Shown here: piece by piece, positions 38,495 to 47,206 of the stretch | Layout of the letters: each line of letters starts with the position of its first letter | How positions within the stretch are numbered: position 1 is the first letter of the stretch | Notes under the pieces: generated by a model | What the model saw: the letters and a program-made list of their open reading frames with translations, nothing else | The model's database searches: none | Told to the model about the DNA's origin: nothing | Program-made: the position numbers and the translations under genes | Assembly: GCF_017939745.1 (NCBI RefSeq) | Contig: NZ_JAGKQQ010000001.1 | Location: forward strand, 6,463,299 to 6,527,298 | Direction: 5' to 3' | Length of the DNA stretch: 64,000 bases | Origin: Gemmata palustris | Lineage (GTDB): Bacteria; Planctomycetota; Planctomycetia; Gemmatales; Gemmataceae

Positions 38495-39235
38495 CTATGG
38501 TTGTTGTCCCTTTGCCTTCGCCAACTCCGCGCGGAGTTTCGCGAGTTCGGCATCGGCCTCGGATGCCCGTTTCTCGGCGGCGAGTCTGGCCTTGCGCTCG
38601 GCGTCGCGCTCTTTCAGCAAGTCGCCCGGTAGTGGGAGTAGTTCTCCGCGGAACCAGTACCGCACCCAACCGCCCAGAAGGGCGACCTCGACTTCGAGTT
38701 CGGGAATTGGGTAGCGCCCGTTTGCGTTGGGTCGTGTGGTGACGTACCCATCCTCACCGAGGCGGAACAGCGTGAGTTCGTCCGCGTCCGGGTAAAAGAG
38801 CAGGTAGTACGGAACCTTCAGCTCCCTCTCGTACTTCTCGTAGCTCACTTCTGCGTCCTTCCGCACGCTCGCTTTCGAGACGTACTCGATGACGAGGAAC
38901 GGCCCCACTGGTTGCAGCGGAGTCATGTAACTGCCATCGGCGACAATGGGCCGCGGGTGGATGATGACCATGTTGTCGGGCACCACCTGACCGGGCTTGT
39001 CGGGGTCGCCGCCCGGCGGCGGGTACTGTACAAGAAGCTCGTTGAAGCACTGGACGTCGGGCCGGCTCACGTGGATCAGGTCGAAGCTCTCGACGGTGAT
39101 CTTGCGCTGCGTGGCCTGCGTCGTGGATTCCATGAAGTGCTCCAGCGGCAAGGCCCGGAGGTACCGTTGCTCCGCGCGCTCGTACAGCACCTTGATTCGG
39201 CCCAAATCGAGGTTGGGCGGACCGGCCGGCGTCAT
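38495..39235 (-). CDS. Uma2 family (DUF820) nuclease-fold protein
   Basis: 246 residues. It matches the Uma2 pattern, a PD-(D/E)XK-like fold: DNMVIIHPRPIVADGSY, GPFLVIEYVSKASVRKDAEV (with the E-x-x-S/K motif), then SYEKYERELKVPYYLLFYPD and LTLFRLGEDGYV. The C-terminus is a charged coiled coil (LLKERDAERKARLAAEKRAS, EADAELAKLRAELAKAKG). Uma2 proteins are very numerous in planctomycetes and cyanobacteria; nuclease activity is predicted from the fold and cellular role is unknown. Next to it are a zinc-ribbon membrane gene and a hairpin element. Confidence 0.85.
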   Translation of the reverse strand: MTPAGPPNLDLGRIKVLYERAEQRYLRALPLEHFMESTTQATQRKITVESFDLIHVSRPDVQCFNELLVQYPPPGGDPDKPGQVVPDNMVIIHPRPIVADGSYMTPLQPVGPFLVIEYVSKASVRKDAEVSYEKYERELKVPYYLLFYPDADELTLFRLGEDGYVTTRPNANGRYPIPELEVEVALLGGWVRYWFRGELLPLPGDLLKERDAERKARLAAEKRASEADAELAKLRAELAKAKGQQP

Positions 39236-39318
39236 GCGAAACCCTCCTACATCAAACGCGATCGGAGTTTATCTTCGGGGGCACGAAAGCGGAAGGTCGA
39301 ACGCTCACACTGTGGCAC

Positions 39319-39388
39319 CCACCCGCTCGTTGACACTCGCGGTTCGCCTGAGTCGTATGGCGAGCCGCGAGTGTCAACGAGCGGGTGG
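39319..39388. repeat. Long inverted repeat, family C
   Basis: Arms of 30 bases (39319-39348 and 39359-39388, core CACCCGCTCGTTGACACTCG) with one mismatch and a ten-base loop. It begins five bases past the CoA-transferase stop, so in the transcript it is a stable 3' hairpin that could end or protect the RNA. Confidence 0.85.
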
Positions 39389-39393
39389 AGCTT

Positions 39394-40614
39394 TCACACC
39401 ACGCCCTTCTCCTTCAGTGCTTTCACCTCCTCCGCGCCCAAGCCCAACAGTTCCCCCAGTACCTTTTCCGTTTGCTCGCCGAGGCACGGGGGCATGGTGG
39501 GGGGCGCGTTTGGCGCGCCGTGGAGTTGTACGGGTGAGCCGATCAGGTCGACCGGGTTGCCGGCCGGATCGCGGACCGTGAGCTTCATTCCGCGCGCGAG
39601 CGTCTGTTCGTCGGCGAACACGTCCGCATAGGTGCGCACGACCGCGTGCGGCACATTCGCTTCACTCAAGCGCGTCTCCCATTCGTTCGTAGGGAACCGC
39701 TTCATGATCGCTTCGACTTTCGGCACCACTTCCGCGCGAAGCTCGACGCGCTGCCGGTTCGTCGCGAACCGCGGGTCCGCACCGAGTTCGGCTTCCCTCG
39801 CCGCGGCGCAGAACGCTCTCCATTGGCCGTCGTTGCCAACGTTGAGAACGAGCCAGCCGTCGGCGGTGGCGAAGAGCTGGTACGGCACGATTTGCAGGTG
39901 CGCGTTCCCTTGTCGCTGCGGAAGCTTGACGCTCGTGAGGAACGCTTGGGCGACGTTCACTTGAGCCGCGAGAGCGCAATCCGCGAGAGCGATGTCGATC
40001 GCGTAGCCGTGCCCCGTTCGGGCGCGTGCATGGAGCGCGGCGAGGATCGCGTTCGAGGCGTAGAGGCCGGTGAGAATATCCGCGAGCGCGACGCCGACCT
40101 TGTAGGGCGGTCCTTCGGCCGGCCCGGTGATGTTCATCAGCCCGCTGAGTGCTTGAATGGCGAAGTCGTAGCCGGGCGCATCCTTCATCGGTCCCGTGCG
40201 ACCGAACCCGGAGATCGAGCACGCGATCAGTTTCGGGTGGCGCGCGAGGAGCGCATCGGGCGTGAGTCCGAGTTTCTCCGCGCTGTCCGTGCGAAAGTTC
40301 TCGATCAGCACGTCACATTTCGCCAGTAACCGATGGAAGATGTCACTCCCGTCGGGGCTAGCGATGTCGAGGGTCAGCGAAAGTTTGCCGCGATTGCACG
40401 AGAGGAAGTACGCCGAGAGGTCGTTGAACCCCGGTACGTAGGGCGGCCCCCATCCGCGGGTGTCGTCGCCCGCGCCGGGGCGTTCGAGCTTGATGACGTC
40501 CGCGCCAAGGTCCGCGAGCAACTGACCGCAAAACGGCCCCGCAAGTACGCGGGCCGCGTCGAGTACACGAACGCCGTGGAGCGTCGGGACCGTATCGGGT
40601 GCGAAGGGCAGCAT
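39394..40614 (-). CDS. CaiB/BaiF family CoA-transferase
   Basis: 406 residues from ATG 40614, which has AAGGAGG upstream; a longer frame to 41208 overlaps the next gene and is spurious. Family motifs: LHGVRVLDAARVLAGPFCGQ, QLLADLGADVIKLERPGAGD, then SCNRGKLSLTLDIASPDG and DVLIENFRTDSAEKLGL, ISGFGRTGPMKDAPGYDFAI with the catalytic aspartate expected in PGYD. These class III CoA-transferases move CoA between carboxylic acids (formyl, carnitine or aromatic acids). The substrate is unknown; no acyl-CoA dehydrogenase or racemase neighbour is present to suggest it. Confidence 0.92.
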   Translation of the reverse strand: MLPFAPDTVPTLHGVRVLDAARVLAGPFCGQLLADLGADVIKLERPGAGDDTRGWGPPYVPGFNDLSAYFLSCNRGKLSLTLDIASPDGSDIFHRLLAKCDVLIENFRTDSAEKLGLTPDALLARHPKLIACSISGFGRTGPMKDAPGYDFAIQALSGLMNITGPAEGPPYKVGVALADILTGLYASNAILAALHARARTGHGYAIDIALADCALAAQVNVAQAFLTSVKLPQRQGNAHLQIVPYQLFATADGWLVLNVGNDGQWRAFCAAAREAELGADPRFATNRQRVELRAEVVPKVEAIMKRFPTNEWETRLSEANVPHAVVRTYADVFADEQTLARGMKLTVRDPAGNPVDLIGSPVQLHGAPNAPPTMPPCLGEQTEKVLGELLGLGAEEVKALKEKGVV

Positions 40615-40658
40615 GGCGAACCTCCTTGCCGAATTGTACGGCCGGTTCGCAGCGGCCG

Positions 40659-41918
40659 TCACCGCTTCCACGCATCCTGGAAGATGGAGGAGAGATTCCC
40701 GCGCCCGCTCCGCACAGAAGCTGTGGGTGCAGGCGACATCGTGACAGGAGCCGCGAACGTGTCCTGTCGCGTCGGGATCACGGGTGGTTCGGTCGGGGCC
40801 GGCATCGGGGCAAATAACGGCGGTTCCGACGGCATTTCGCGCGGCGCCGCCGCGGATCTGCGAATCGACGCGAACGACGGCATTGACGGTAGCGCGAGCG
40901 AACTGATTGACGCCACCGATGTCGGGGTGCGCTGCGCATCGGGCGGGAACACGCCGTCGCGCAGGTTCTTCGGCCCGGAGAGACGCGACATCGTTTGCGG
41001 TGACAGTTTCAGCCCGCGCGCGAGTGCTTGCCGGGCGTCTGCGTACACTTGGGCCGCGGTTTCGCGTGACTCCATCGGGTAATACGCCGCAAGCAGAATG
41101 TGCGCGGAGTAATCGACGGTCGCGCCCATCGGTGTGAGCAGTTCGTACATCGCCTTTTTCGCGGCGGGCGGCGGTTCGGGTGGTGTTTCCGGCTCTTCCT
41201 CCACGCACTTACGTAAACAGCGTTCCAGTGCGACAAAGGCGTAAGTGCGGACCAGTTCGGACGCTTCCGCCGGGAACCCGTCCTTGTTCGAGCAGTTCAC
41301 GCTGATGAGCAGCGCTTTCACGATTTTCGGTGAGCAACAGCACCCGCTCGCGAGCGCCTTCGCCGCGGCGATGCGCACGCACTCGTTCTTCTCCGCACGC
41401 AACCCGGTAATCAGCCCGGCTTCCGCTTCGGGGTAATAGCGGCAATCGACGGTCCCCAGATACTCCAGCGCGGCGACCTTCGCCTTCGCTTGCGCTTCTT
41501 CCTGCTTGATCTTGGCCGCGGCCCCTTCCGGACTGGTGGGTGATTTCTTCAGGTCGTCGGGGTTCGGTGCCCCGCTACCCGGTCCACCGAGACCCGGTGG
41601 CGGACAGATCGGCCCGAGCAGTCCGCCCGTCGCGACGCCCGCCGGGACGAGCAAGTTGTTAATGAACGAGCCGATGCGCGAGTTGCAGAAGTGCGCTTTA
41701 CACTGCGCCTTTTGCTCCGGAGTCTTCATGAAGAAGCTCCAGATGTTCTTGGGCGCGGCCGGTGCAGCCGCGGCTGGAGCAGCGGCTGCACCGGCTCCGG
41801 TCACGGCCGGAACCGGCCCACCGGGAAGTGCCGGCGCGCCCGGGATCGTCGGCTGCTGCGCGCGTCCCAGTGCAACGAACACCAGCACCGCGAACGCCCC
41901 ACCGAATCGCGTTCTCAT
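40659..41918 (-). CDS. Secreted Ala/Pro-rich protein with HEAT-like helices
   Basis: 419 residues from ATG 41918, which has GAGGGAA upstream. A signal peptide (MRTRFGGAFAVLVFVALGRA) is followed by an Ala/Pro-rich spacer, a block IWSFFMKTPEQKAQCKAHFC that recurs in planctomycete proteins, and a helical domain of HEAT-like repeats (KVAALEYLGTVDCRYYPEAE, ECVRIAAAKALASGCCCSPK, VRTYAFVALERCLRKCVEEE). Several cysteines lie in the helical domain. The C-terminal 130 residues are low-complexity. The family is not named; the likely role is an extracytoplasmic scaffold. The gene lies 44 bases upstream of the CoA-transferase, but no functional link is obvious. Confidence 0.72.
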   Translation of the reverse strand: MRTRFGGAFAVLVFVALGRAQQPTIPGAPALPGGPVPAVTGAGAAAAPAAAAPAAPKNIWSFFMKTPEQKAQCKAHFCNSRIGSFINNLLVPAGVATGGLLGPICPPPGLGGPGSGAPNPDDLKKSPTSPEGAAAKIKQEEAQAKAKVAALEYLGTVDCRYYPEAEAGLITGLRAEKNECVRIAAAKALASGCCCSPKIVKALLISVNCSNKDGFPAEASELVRTYAFVALERCLRKCVEEEPETPPEPPPAAKKAMYELLTPMGATVDYSAHILLAAYYPMESRETAAQVYADARQALARGLKLSPQTMSRLSGPKNLRDGVFPPDAQRTPTSVASISSLALPSMPSFASIRRSAAAPREMPSEPPLFAPMPAPTEPPVIPTRQDTFAAPVTMSPAPTASVRSGRGNLSSIFQDAWKR

Positions 41919-42198
41919 GCCCGGTTCCCTCACCCAATGTCCCATATCCGTCATCGACAGTGAGGAAGTTGCGGCTTGAGCCACATTTGCCGTTTTGCGC
42001 GAATGCTTCGAGTAAATCGAGCCGGCAATATGCGATGCCGCGCGAAGGTGGGTAAGGGGCGCCGCAGCTAATCGCGGCTCTTGAGCCGCTACAATCGTTA
42101 AACTCGGCGCGGTGGAATACCGACAAAGAATGAACGCCGCTCAAGGCGCTCGGTCGTGTGACCCGGGTGAGTGGCCATTCGTGAGTTTTGAGGGAGCG

Positions 42199-43830
42199 AT
42201 GGGCAAACGCCCGGTGATGTATTGCTCCCGTTTCTTGCTGTTGCTGCTCGCGGCTGGTTGCCAGTCGTCCAGCGCAACGGAACAAGAGCCCGAATCTGGT
42301 GTGTCACCCGCTCCGAAGGTCGTCACTCGTGGGTCCGCGCCCGCGGTGCCGTCCGAGCGAGTTGCGCCCGCAGTTCTCCCTCCACCCCCGCGAACCGAAG
42401 CGCTCGACGCGCTGCTTCTAACCGCACTCGGCGGCGCAACGACAGCGAGTTCACCGGCGGCCTCTGAAAAGACCGCGTCGCCGGGGTCGAGTCGGACGAG
42501 CGAAGAACCGCCACTCGCCCAACGCATCGAATTGCCGCCGGTAACCGATTCGCCGGGGCCGCTGCCCAAGCCCACGCCAGAACCCGTGGTGCCCACTGCG
42601 GCGCCGGCCACTGTGCCGCCGAGCGAGTTCCTTCCGCCGATTCCCGCGCTGCCTGATGCGCCTGTTCCCGCGAAGGCCACCCCAAGCATCCCGCCCGCGC
42701 CGCTGCCACCGCTGAAGACCACGCCGTCGGCTGTTCCGGTGGGGGTGGTTGCGGGTCCGATCGAGCTGAACGGCCAGCCGCTCGCGTTCGATGCGCTGTC
42801 AAAGTTGGTGGACGGAAACGCCTGCTCGTCTTGCGGCGGTGGCGGAGCCGTTGGCGGGTGCTCGACGTGCGGCGCGTGTGGCGATGTGCCCTGTCGGTCG
42901 GGGGGGAAGCGGTGCGAACCGTTCCCCGCTCACACCGCGGCGGGGCGCGTGATCGGGATGATTTATTCGAGCGTGTGCTGCCCCGATCCGTGCTATCAGC
43001 CGAAGTGGGAACCGCTCGCCGACGCCGCGTTCTTCACCGACGCGGTGCGCCCGAAGACCAGCACGCGGTTCCGCTGGGACTACGGCAGCCACTTCGCGTA
43101 CCCGGACCGCGGGGAGTATTTCTTCGCGCGGGCGGACGGGAACGGGAGAGGGCCGAAGGCGAACTCGTTGGTGAAGGCGATTCCCTACGTCGATTACCAC
43201 GAACTGAACATGATTACCGAAATCGCGATGGGCAACGCGGGCGTGCAGATCGCGGTGCCGTACCGGTCGGTGAACAGCTCCCCGTTCGGTCAGGACGGAG
43301 CCGGATTCGCGGACATGAGCATCACCGCGAAAACGCTTCTACTCGATAGCGAACTCGCGCTGTTCGGCTTCCAGATGCGGACGTACATCCCGATCGGGCA
43401 GACCGGGAAGGGATTGGGAACGGGGCACGTGTCACTGGAACCGGGGCTGAACTTCGGGCTTCGACTCGCCCCAGAAACCTACCTGCAGGCGCAAGTGGTC
43501 GAGTGGATTCCGATCGGCGGTAACACGGATTACCAGGGCGCGCACTTGCGCTGGGCAACGAGCTTGAACCACGTGCTGTGGCGCCCGATCCGCGACGTGC
43601 AGTTGGTGGGCACGCTGGAATCGACCGGGATCTCGTTCCAGGACGGCCTGTTCACGGACCCTGTACTCGGTTCCCAGCGCTTGGCGAAGCGCACCTCGGC
43701 CGCGATCGGGCCGGGACTGCGGTTGTTCTTCTGCGACACGTTCGACTTCGGCGTGGGCTGGCAGCACGGGATCACCGGCAAGTACTTGGTCCGCGACGAA
43801 CTGCGGTTCGAGGCTCGGTACCGGTATTGA
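42199..43830 (+). CDS. Outer-membrane beta-barrel lipoprotein with Pro-rich linker and cysteine cluster
   Basis: 543 residues from ATG 42199, which has GAGGGAG five bases upstream and opens a lipoprotein signal (MGKRPVMYCSRFLLLLLAAG followed by C). Residues about 25-215 are a Pro/Ala/Thr-rich linker. Then comes a cysteine-rich block, with CSSCGGG, GCSTCGACGDVPCRS and SSVCCPDPC motifs, about ten cysteines in sixty residues. From about residue 290 the sequence alternates polar and hydrophobic residues and ends RYRY, as in outer-membrane barrels (FGFQMRTYIPIGQTGKG, LEPGLNFGLRLAPETYLQAQ). It may be anchored to, or span, the outer membrane, with the cysteines forming disulfides or binding metal. 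The family is not named. Confidence 0.7.
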   Translation: MGKRPVMYCSRFLLLLLAAGCQSSSATEQEPESGVSPAPKVVTRGSAPAVPSERVAPAVLPPPPRTEALDALLLTALGGATTASSPAASEKTASPGSSRTSEEPPLAQRIELPPVTDSPGPLPKPTPEPVVPTAAPATVPPSEFLPPIPALPDAPVPAKATPSIPPAPLPPLKTTPSAVPVGVVAGPIELNGQPLAFDALSKLVDGNACSSCGGGGAVGGCSTCGACGDVPCRSGGKRCEPFPAHTAAGRVIGMIYSSVCCPDPCYQPKWEPLADAAFFTDAVRPKTSTRFRWDYGSHFAYPDRGEYFFARADGNGRGPKANSLVKAIPYVDYHELNMITEIAMGNAGVQIAVPYRSVNSSPFGQDGAGFADMSITAKTLLLDSELALFGFQMRTYIPIGQTGKGLGTGHVSLEPGLNFGLRLAPETYLQAQVVEWIPIGGNTDYQGAHLRWATSLNHVLWRPIRDVQLVGTLESTGISFQDGLFTDPVLGSQRLAKRTSAAIGPGLRLFFCDTFDFGVGWQHGITGKYLVRDELRFEARYRY

Positions 43831-43851
43831 GTCACGGATACATGACAGGCA

Positions 43852-44026
43852 CACAGGGCTTCCGCCCTGTGCTACAAACGTCGGCCCCTCCGGGGCGAAG
43901 ACAAAACCATCAACCGCTGTGGAATAGCGCCACATCAGGCAGCCCTTCTGAGGCAAAGACCAGGGCTTCCAATGCCTTTCCGCCCCGGAGGGGCCGGCTG
44001 ACGTAGCACAGGGCGGAAGCCCTGTG
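43852..44026. repeat. Long inverted repeat, family D
   Basis: Arms 43852-43897 and 43981-44026 (starting CACAGGGCTTCCGCCCTGTG) pair over 24 bases, break for about seven and pair again over 16; an 83-base centre separates them. Each arm is itself palindromic (GGGCTTCCGCCC). It fills most of 43831-44161 between the barrel gene and the DUF1501 gene. Confidence 0.85.
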
Positions 44027-44161
44027 CGCCCGTAACGCCCTCCCATAATGCCCTGTGCATCCTTCTAATCTGTCGCGCGTTGCACGGCGTCCCGCCCCAC
44101 GCTACACTCTTCACTACCCTCCCACGCCCGCACGCCTCTGCTCCGCAACGGAGTTTCGTCG

Positions 44162-45487
44162 ATGCTCACCGTTCTCGGTAATCCGGCTCGCTACTGTGAC
44201 GGACTCTCGCGCCGGTCGTTCCTCAAAGTCGGGGCGCTCGGTGTCGGCGGACTCACGCTCCCGTACCTCATGCGCGCGGAAGCCGCGGTCGGGAAGAAGA
44301 GCCACAAGTCGGTCATCATGGTGTATCTGACCGGTGGGATGGCGCACCAGGACACGTTCGACCTGAAGCCGAACGGCCCCGCCGAACTGAAGGGCGAGTT
44401 CAAGCCGATCCCCACGAACGTGACCGGCATCCAGTTCGGCGAACACCTGCCCAAACTCGCGAAGTGCGCGGACAAGCTCGCCGTCATTCGCTCGCTGGTC
44501 GGGCAGCGCGACGAGCACAGCTCGTGGCAGAGCTACACCGGCACCGTGATGGACGTCGCCAAGCGCGACAACAAGCCGCACTTCGGGAGTGTCGTGGCGC
44601 GGATGCAGGGCCAGACGGACCCGACCGTGCCGAGCTTCGTCGACCTCGCGCCCACGATGCAGCACAAGCCCTACAACACGCCCGGCCCCGCGAATCTCGG
44701 GCGCTCGGCCGCACCCGCAAAGGTCGACGGCGACGAACTCGCGGTGATGAAGAACCTCGCCGTGACGCCCGGCGAACTCCAGGACCGCAAGGCGCTGCTC
44801 GAGCGAATGGATGCGTTCCGCAAGTCCGCGGGGCAGACCAATAGCATCAGCGCCGATACGTTCCACGACCGCGCGTTCGACGTGCTGACGTCGAGCAAGT
44901 TGGTGGAAGCGCTCGACGTGACGAAAGAACCCGAGCGCACGCGCCAGCGGTACGGGAAGGGGTCGCCCAAGCACCTCGGGGACGGCGCGCCGCAGTGGAA
45001 CGACCAGCTTTTGATGGCCCGCCGGTTGGTCGAAGCGGGGTGCCGCGTCGTCACGGTCGCTTACGGATTCTGGGACACCCACGGCAACAACTTCAAATAT
45101 CTGAAGGACCAGCTCCCGTTGTTCGACACGGGGATCTCGGCGCTGGTGGAAGACATTTACGCGCGCGGGCTGGAGAACGACGTCACGGTGTGCGTGTGGG
45201 GCGAGTTCGGGCGCACCCCGAAGATCAACAAGGACGCGGGCCGCGATCACTGGTCCCGGGTCAACTTCGCGCTGCTCTCCGGTGGCGGCATGAAGACCGG
45301 CCAAGTGATCGGCAGCACCGACAGCGCGGCGGGCGAAGCGAAGGACGACCCGATCCCGTACCCGAGCGTGCTCGCCTCGGTGTACAAGAACCTGGGCCTC
45401 GACCCGCACGCGATGGTCTACGACGTATCGAACCGCCCCAACCCGATCCTTCCCGGTGGCGTGCTCCCGATCGACAAGCTGTACTGA
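44162..45487 (+). CDS. DUF1501 family protein with Tat signal
   Basis: 441 residues. The N-terminus is a twin-arginine signal (LSRRSFLKVGALGVGGLTLP, about residues 16-35), so it is exported folded. The body matches DUF1501, part of the alkaline phosphatase/sulfatase-like superfamily: VIMVYLTGGMAHQDTFDLKP, RSLVGQRDEHSSWQSYTG, and VWGEFGRTPKINKDAGRDHW, which contains conserved metal-binding-type histidine and aspartate residues. Activity of the family is unknown. In most planctomycetes DUF1501 genes are paired with DUF1549/DUF1553 cytochromes; here the partner is a small concanavalin-like protein gene, with no cytochrome. Confidence 0.93.
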   Translation: MLTVLGNPARYCDGLSRRSFLKVGALGVGGLTLPYLMRAEAAVGKKSHKSVIMVYLTGGMAHQDTFDLKPNGPAELKGEFKPIPTNVTGIQFGEHLPKLAKCADKLAVIRSLVGQRDEHSSWQSYTGTVMDVAKRDNKPHFGSVVARMQGQTDPTVPSFVDLAPTMQHKPYNTPGPANLGRSAAPAKVDGDELAVMKNLAVTPGELQDRKALLERMDAFRKSAGQTNSISADTFHDRAFDVLTSSKLVEALDVTKEPERTRQRYGKGSPKHLGDGAPQWNDQLLMARRLVEAGCRVVTVAYGFWDTHGNNFKYLKDQLPLFDTGISALVEDIYARGLENDVTVCVWGEFGRTPKINKDAGRDHWSRVNFALLSGGGMKTGQVIGSTDSAAGEAKDDPIPYPSVLASVYKNLGLDPHAMVYDVSNRPNPILPGGVLPIDKLY

Positions 45488-45514
45488 GCCGCCTTCCCAC
45501 CGAGGTCCGTGCCC

Positions 45515-46249
45515 ATGATTCGCGCCGCTGCCATCGTCGCGTTCGCTGCCACCGTCGCCGGAGTCAGCGCCGCACCGGTACCGCCGCCCTCCGAGAAGGA
45601 ACTGCTCGCGAAATATTGGGGCAAGACCGAGGGCCAGGGCGAGTTTGAACTCGCGGGCAAGCAACTCACGATGCGCACGGGCGGCGTGCCCGCCCGCGGG
45701 TTGCTTTACGGCAAGGGCTCGAACATGCCCCGGGCGACGCGCCCCGTAACCGGCGACTTTGAAGTGACGGTCAAACTCGGCGACGCGGCCCCGCCGAACC
45801 CGAAGAACCGGCACGAGGACTCCTGGCCCGGGTCGCGGGCCGGCTTGCTTGTTTCCGGTGGCGGGTACGGCATCGAGTTCCACCTGTACCAGTACCACCA
45901 GAAGCGCAACGGCGATGTGCTCGACACTTTGGACCGGGTCGTGTGGGTGGATACATGGTTTCCCGGTGGCGGCGCGGGCAGCTCACTGGTGCAAGTCCCC
46001 GTGGGCAAGTCCACACACCTTCGGATCACGCGCAAGGACAAGACCGTTTCCGTGTCGCACAGCTTCGACGGCAAGGAGTGGTCGGCGCCGCACACCCCGC
46101 GCCAGGACTTGGCCTTCCCGGACGAGGTCGCGGTGGGGGTGTTTTACGCCCACTCCACCTACCAAATCGCCGCGGCTACGTTCGACGAACTGACCATCAC
46201 GAAGCCAAAAGAGCTGCCGAAAGCGGAGCCGAAGGCCCTGCCGAAGTGA
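45515..46249 (+). CDS. Secreted DUF1349/concanavalin-like protein
   Basis: 244 residues from ATG 45515, chosen over the GTG at 45509 because GAGG then sits nine bases upstream. A signal peptide (MIRAAAIVAFAATVAGVSAA) is followed by a lectin/glucanase-like jelly roll: AGLLVSGGGYGIEFHLYQYH, STHLRITRKDKTVSVSHSFD, GKEWSAPHTPRQDLAFPDEV, AVGVFYAHSTYQIAAATFDE. The S-F-D-G-K-x-W phrase is typical of DUF1349. It probably binds carbohydrate outside the cell; no catalytic pair is evident. The C-terminus is a short Lys/Pro/Glu repeat. It lies 27 bases after the DUF1501 gene, so they are likely one operon. Confidence 0.75.
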   Translation: MIRAAAIVAFAATVAGVSAAPVPPPSEKELLAKYWGKTEGQGEFELAGKQLTMRTGGVPARGLLYGKGSNMPRATRPVTGDFEVTVKLGDAAPPNPKNRHEDSWPGSRAGLLVSGGGYGIEFHLYQYHQKRNGDVLDTLDRVVWVDTWFPGGGAGSSLVQVPVGKSTHLRITRKDKTVSVSHSFDGKEWSAPHTPRQDLAFPDEVAVGVFYAHSTYQIAAATFDELTITKPKELPKAEPKALPK

Positions 46250-46283
46250 TGCCGGGTGCCAGAACGAGCCGTTCTCAATCGCC

Positions 46284-47150
46284 TCACGAGTCCAAATCCC
46301 ACAACACCACGCGCCCGCTGTCCCCGGCGACCGCGGCGCGGGCGCCGTCAGGCGCAACGGCCACCGCGTATAGCGGACCGACGTTCCACGCGAACGACCG
46401 CTCGCACGCCCACGTCGCGGTGTCCCAAATGTGCGCCGTGCCCTCTTTCCCCACCGTAACCAGTCGGCGCCCGTCCGGAGTGAACGCTGCGTCCATGAAG
46501 CACTTCGTTTCGAGTTGTAACTGAGCCGTTTCCCGCGCGGACGCCACGTCCCACACGAACAGCGTGCGCCCGGCCGAGTACACGAGCGTGCGCCCGTCCG
46601 GGGCGAATGCGAGCGCGAACGTGCCGCTGGAAAACGCCCGCTGAGCGTCCGTGACCAGCACCTCGAAACTGTGGGCCGCGAGCAGGTGGAGCCGCTTGGA
46701 GCCGAGGACCGCCAGGAGCTTCCCGTCCGGCGACACCACGCTGCGGGTGATCGCGCCGGACTCGAGTTCGACCTCACCTTGTGCCGAACCCGTTTCCAGA
46801 TCGTACCGCCGAACGAGATCCTGGTACCCGCCGTCGGCCACGAACGCGGTGCGCCCGTCGGGCGCCAGCGCGAACGATTGGCACCACGCACCGCAGCGCC
46901 GTAACTCGATTCCCGTGCTCCCGGCGCGCACCGAAATGCCGCTCTGCCGGCACAGCACCGACCCGCCCGACCCGAACGCGAGCGAGAGCCCGAACCTGCA
47001 CTTGGCGCCCACGGTCCAGAGCCGGTGCCCGGTGTCCGATCGGATGACCCGGCACCCGAGGTGGTACCCGCTCAGGGCCAGCGCGCCTCCGTCCGGCGCG
47101 AACGCCAGCGCGTCAATCTTCTTCCGCGAGTACGCCTCCCAGATCAGCAT
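46284..47150 (-). CDS. WD40 repeat protein, paralogue 4 of a tandem array
   Basis: 288 residues. WD40-type blades recur: IDALAFAPDGGALALSG, FALAPDGRTAFVADGG, AFAPDGRTLVYSAGRTLFVW, AFTPDGRRLVTVGKEGTAHI, AVAPDGARAAVAGDSGRVVL, and the protein ends WDLDS. No signal peptide. It is the last of four tandem genes on the minus strand and starts 56 bases after the stop of the next one. The blades in the middle (residues 60-170) are less regular than those of its neighbours. The likely role is a protein-binding propeller in the cytoplasm. Confidence 0.85.
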   Translation of the reverse strand: MLIWEAYSRKKIDALAFAPDGGALALSGYHLGCRVIRSDTGHRLWTVGAKCRFGLSLAFGSGGSVLCRQSGISVRAGSTGIELRRCGAWCQSFALAPDGRTAFVADGGYQDLVRRYDLETGSAQGEVELESGAITRSVVSPDGKLLAVLGSKRLHLLAAHSFEVLVTDAQRAFSSGTFALAFAPDGRTLVYSAGRTLFVWDVASARETAQLQLETKCFMDAAFTPDGRRLVTVGKEGTAHIWDTATWACERSFAWNVGPLYAVAVAPDGARAAVAGDSGRVVLWDLDS

Positions 47151-47206
47151 TCGTGCGCACCATGAGATTCGGCCCCAATCCGCTCATGATATGCACCGCG
47201 GGCCGG

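Noticed and set aside
39394-41208. 604-residue form of the CoA-transferase
   Set aside because: The extra N-terminus overlaps the HEAT-like gene and has no family match; ATG 40614 has a strong AAGGAGG.
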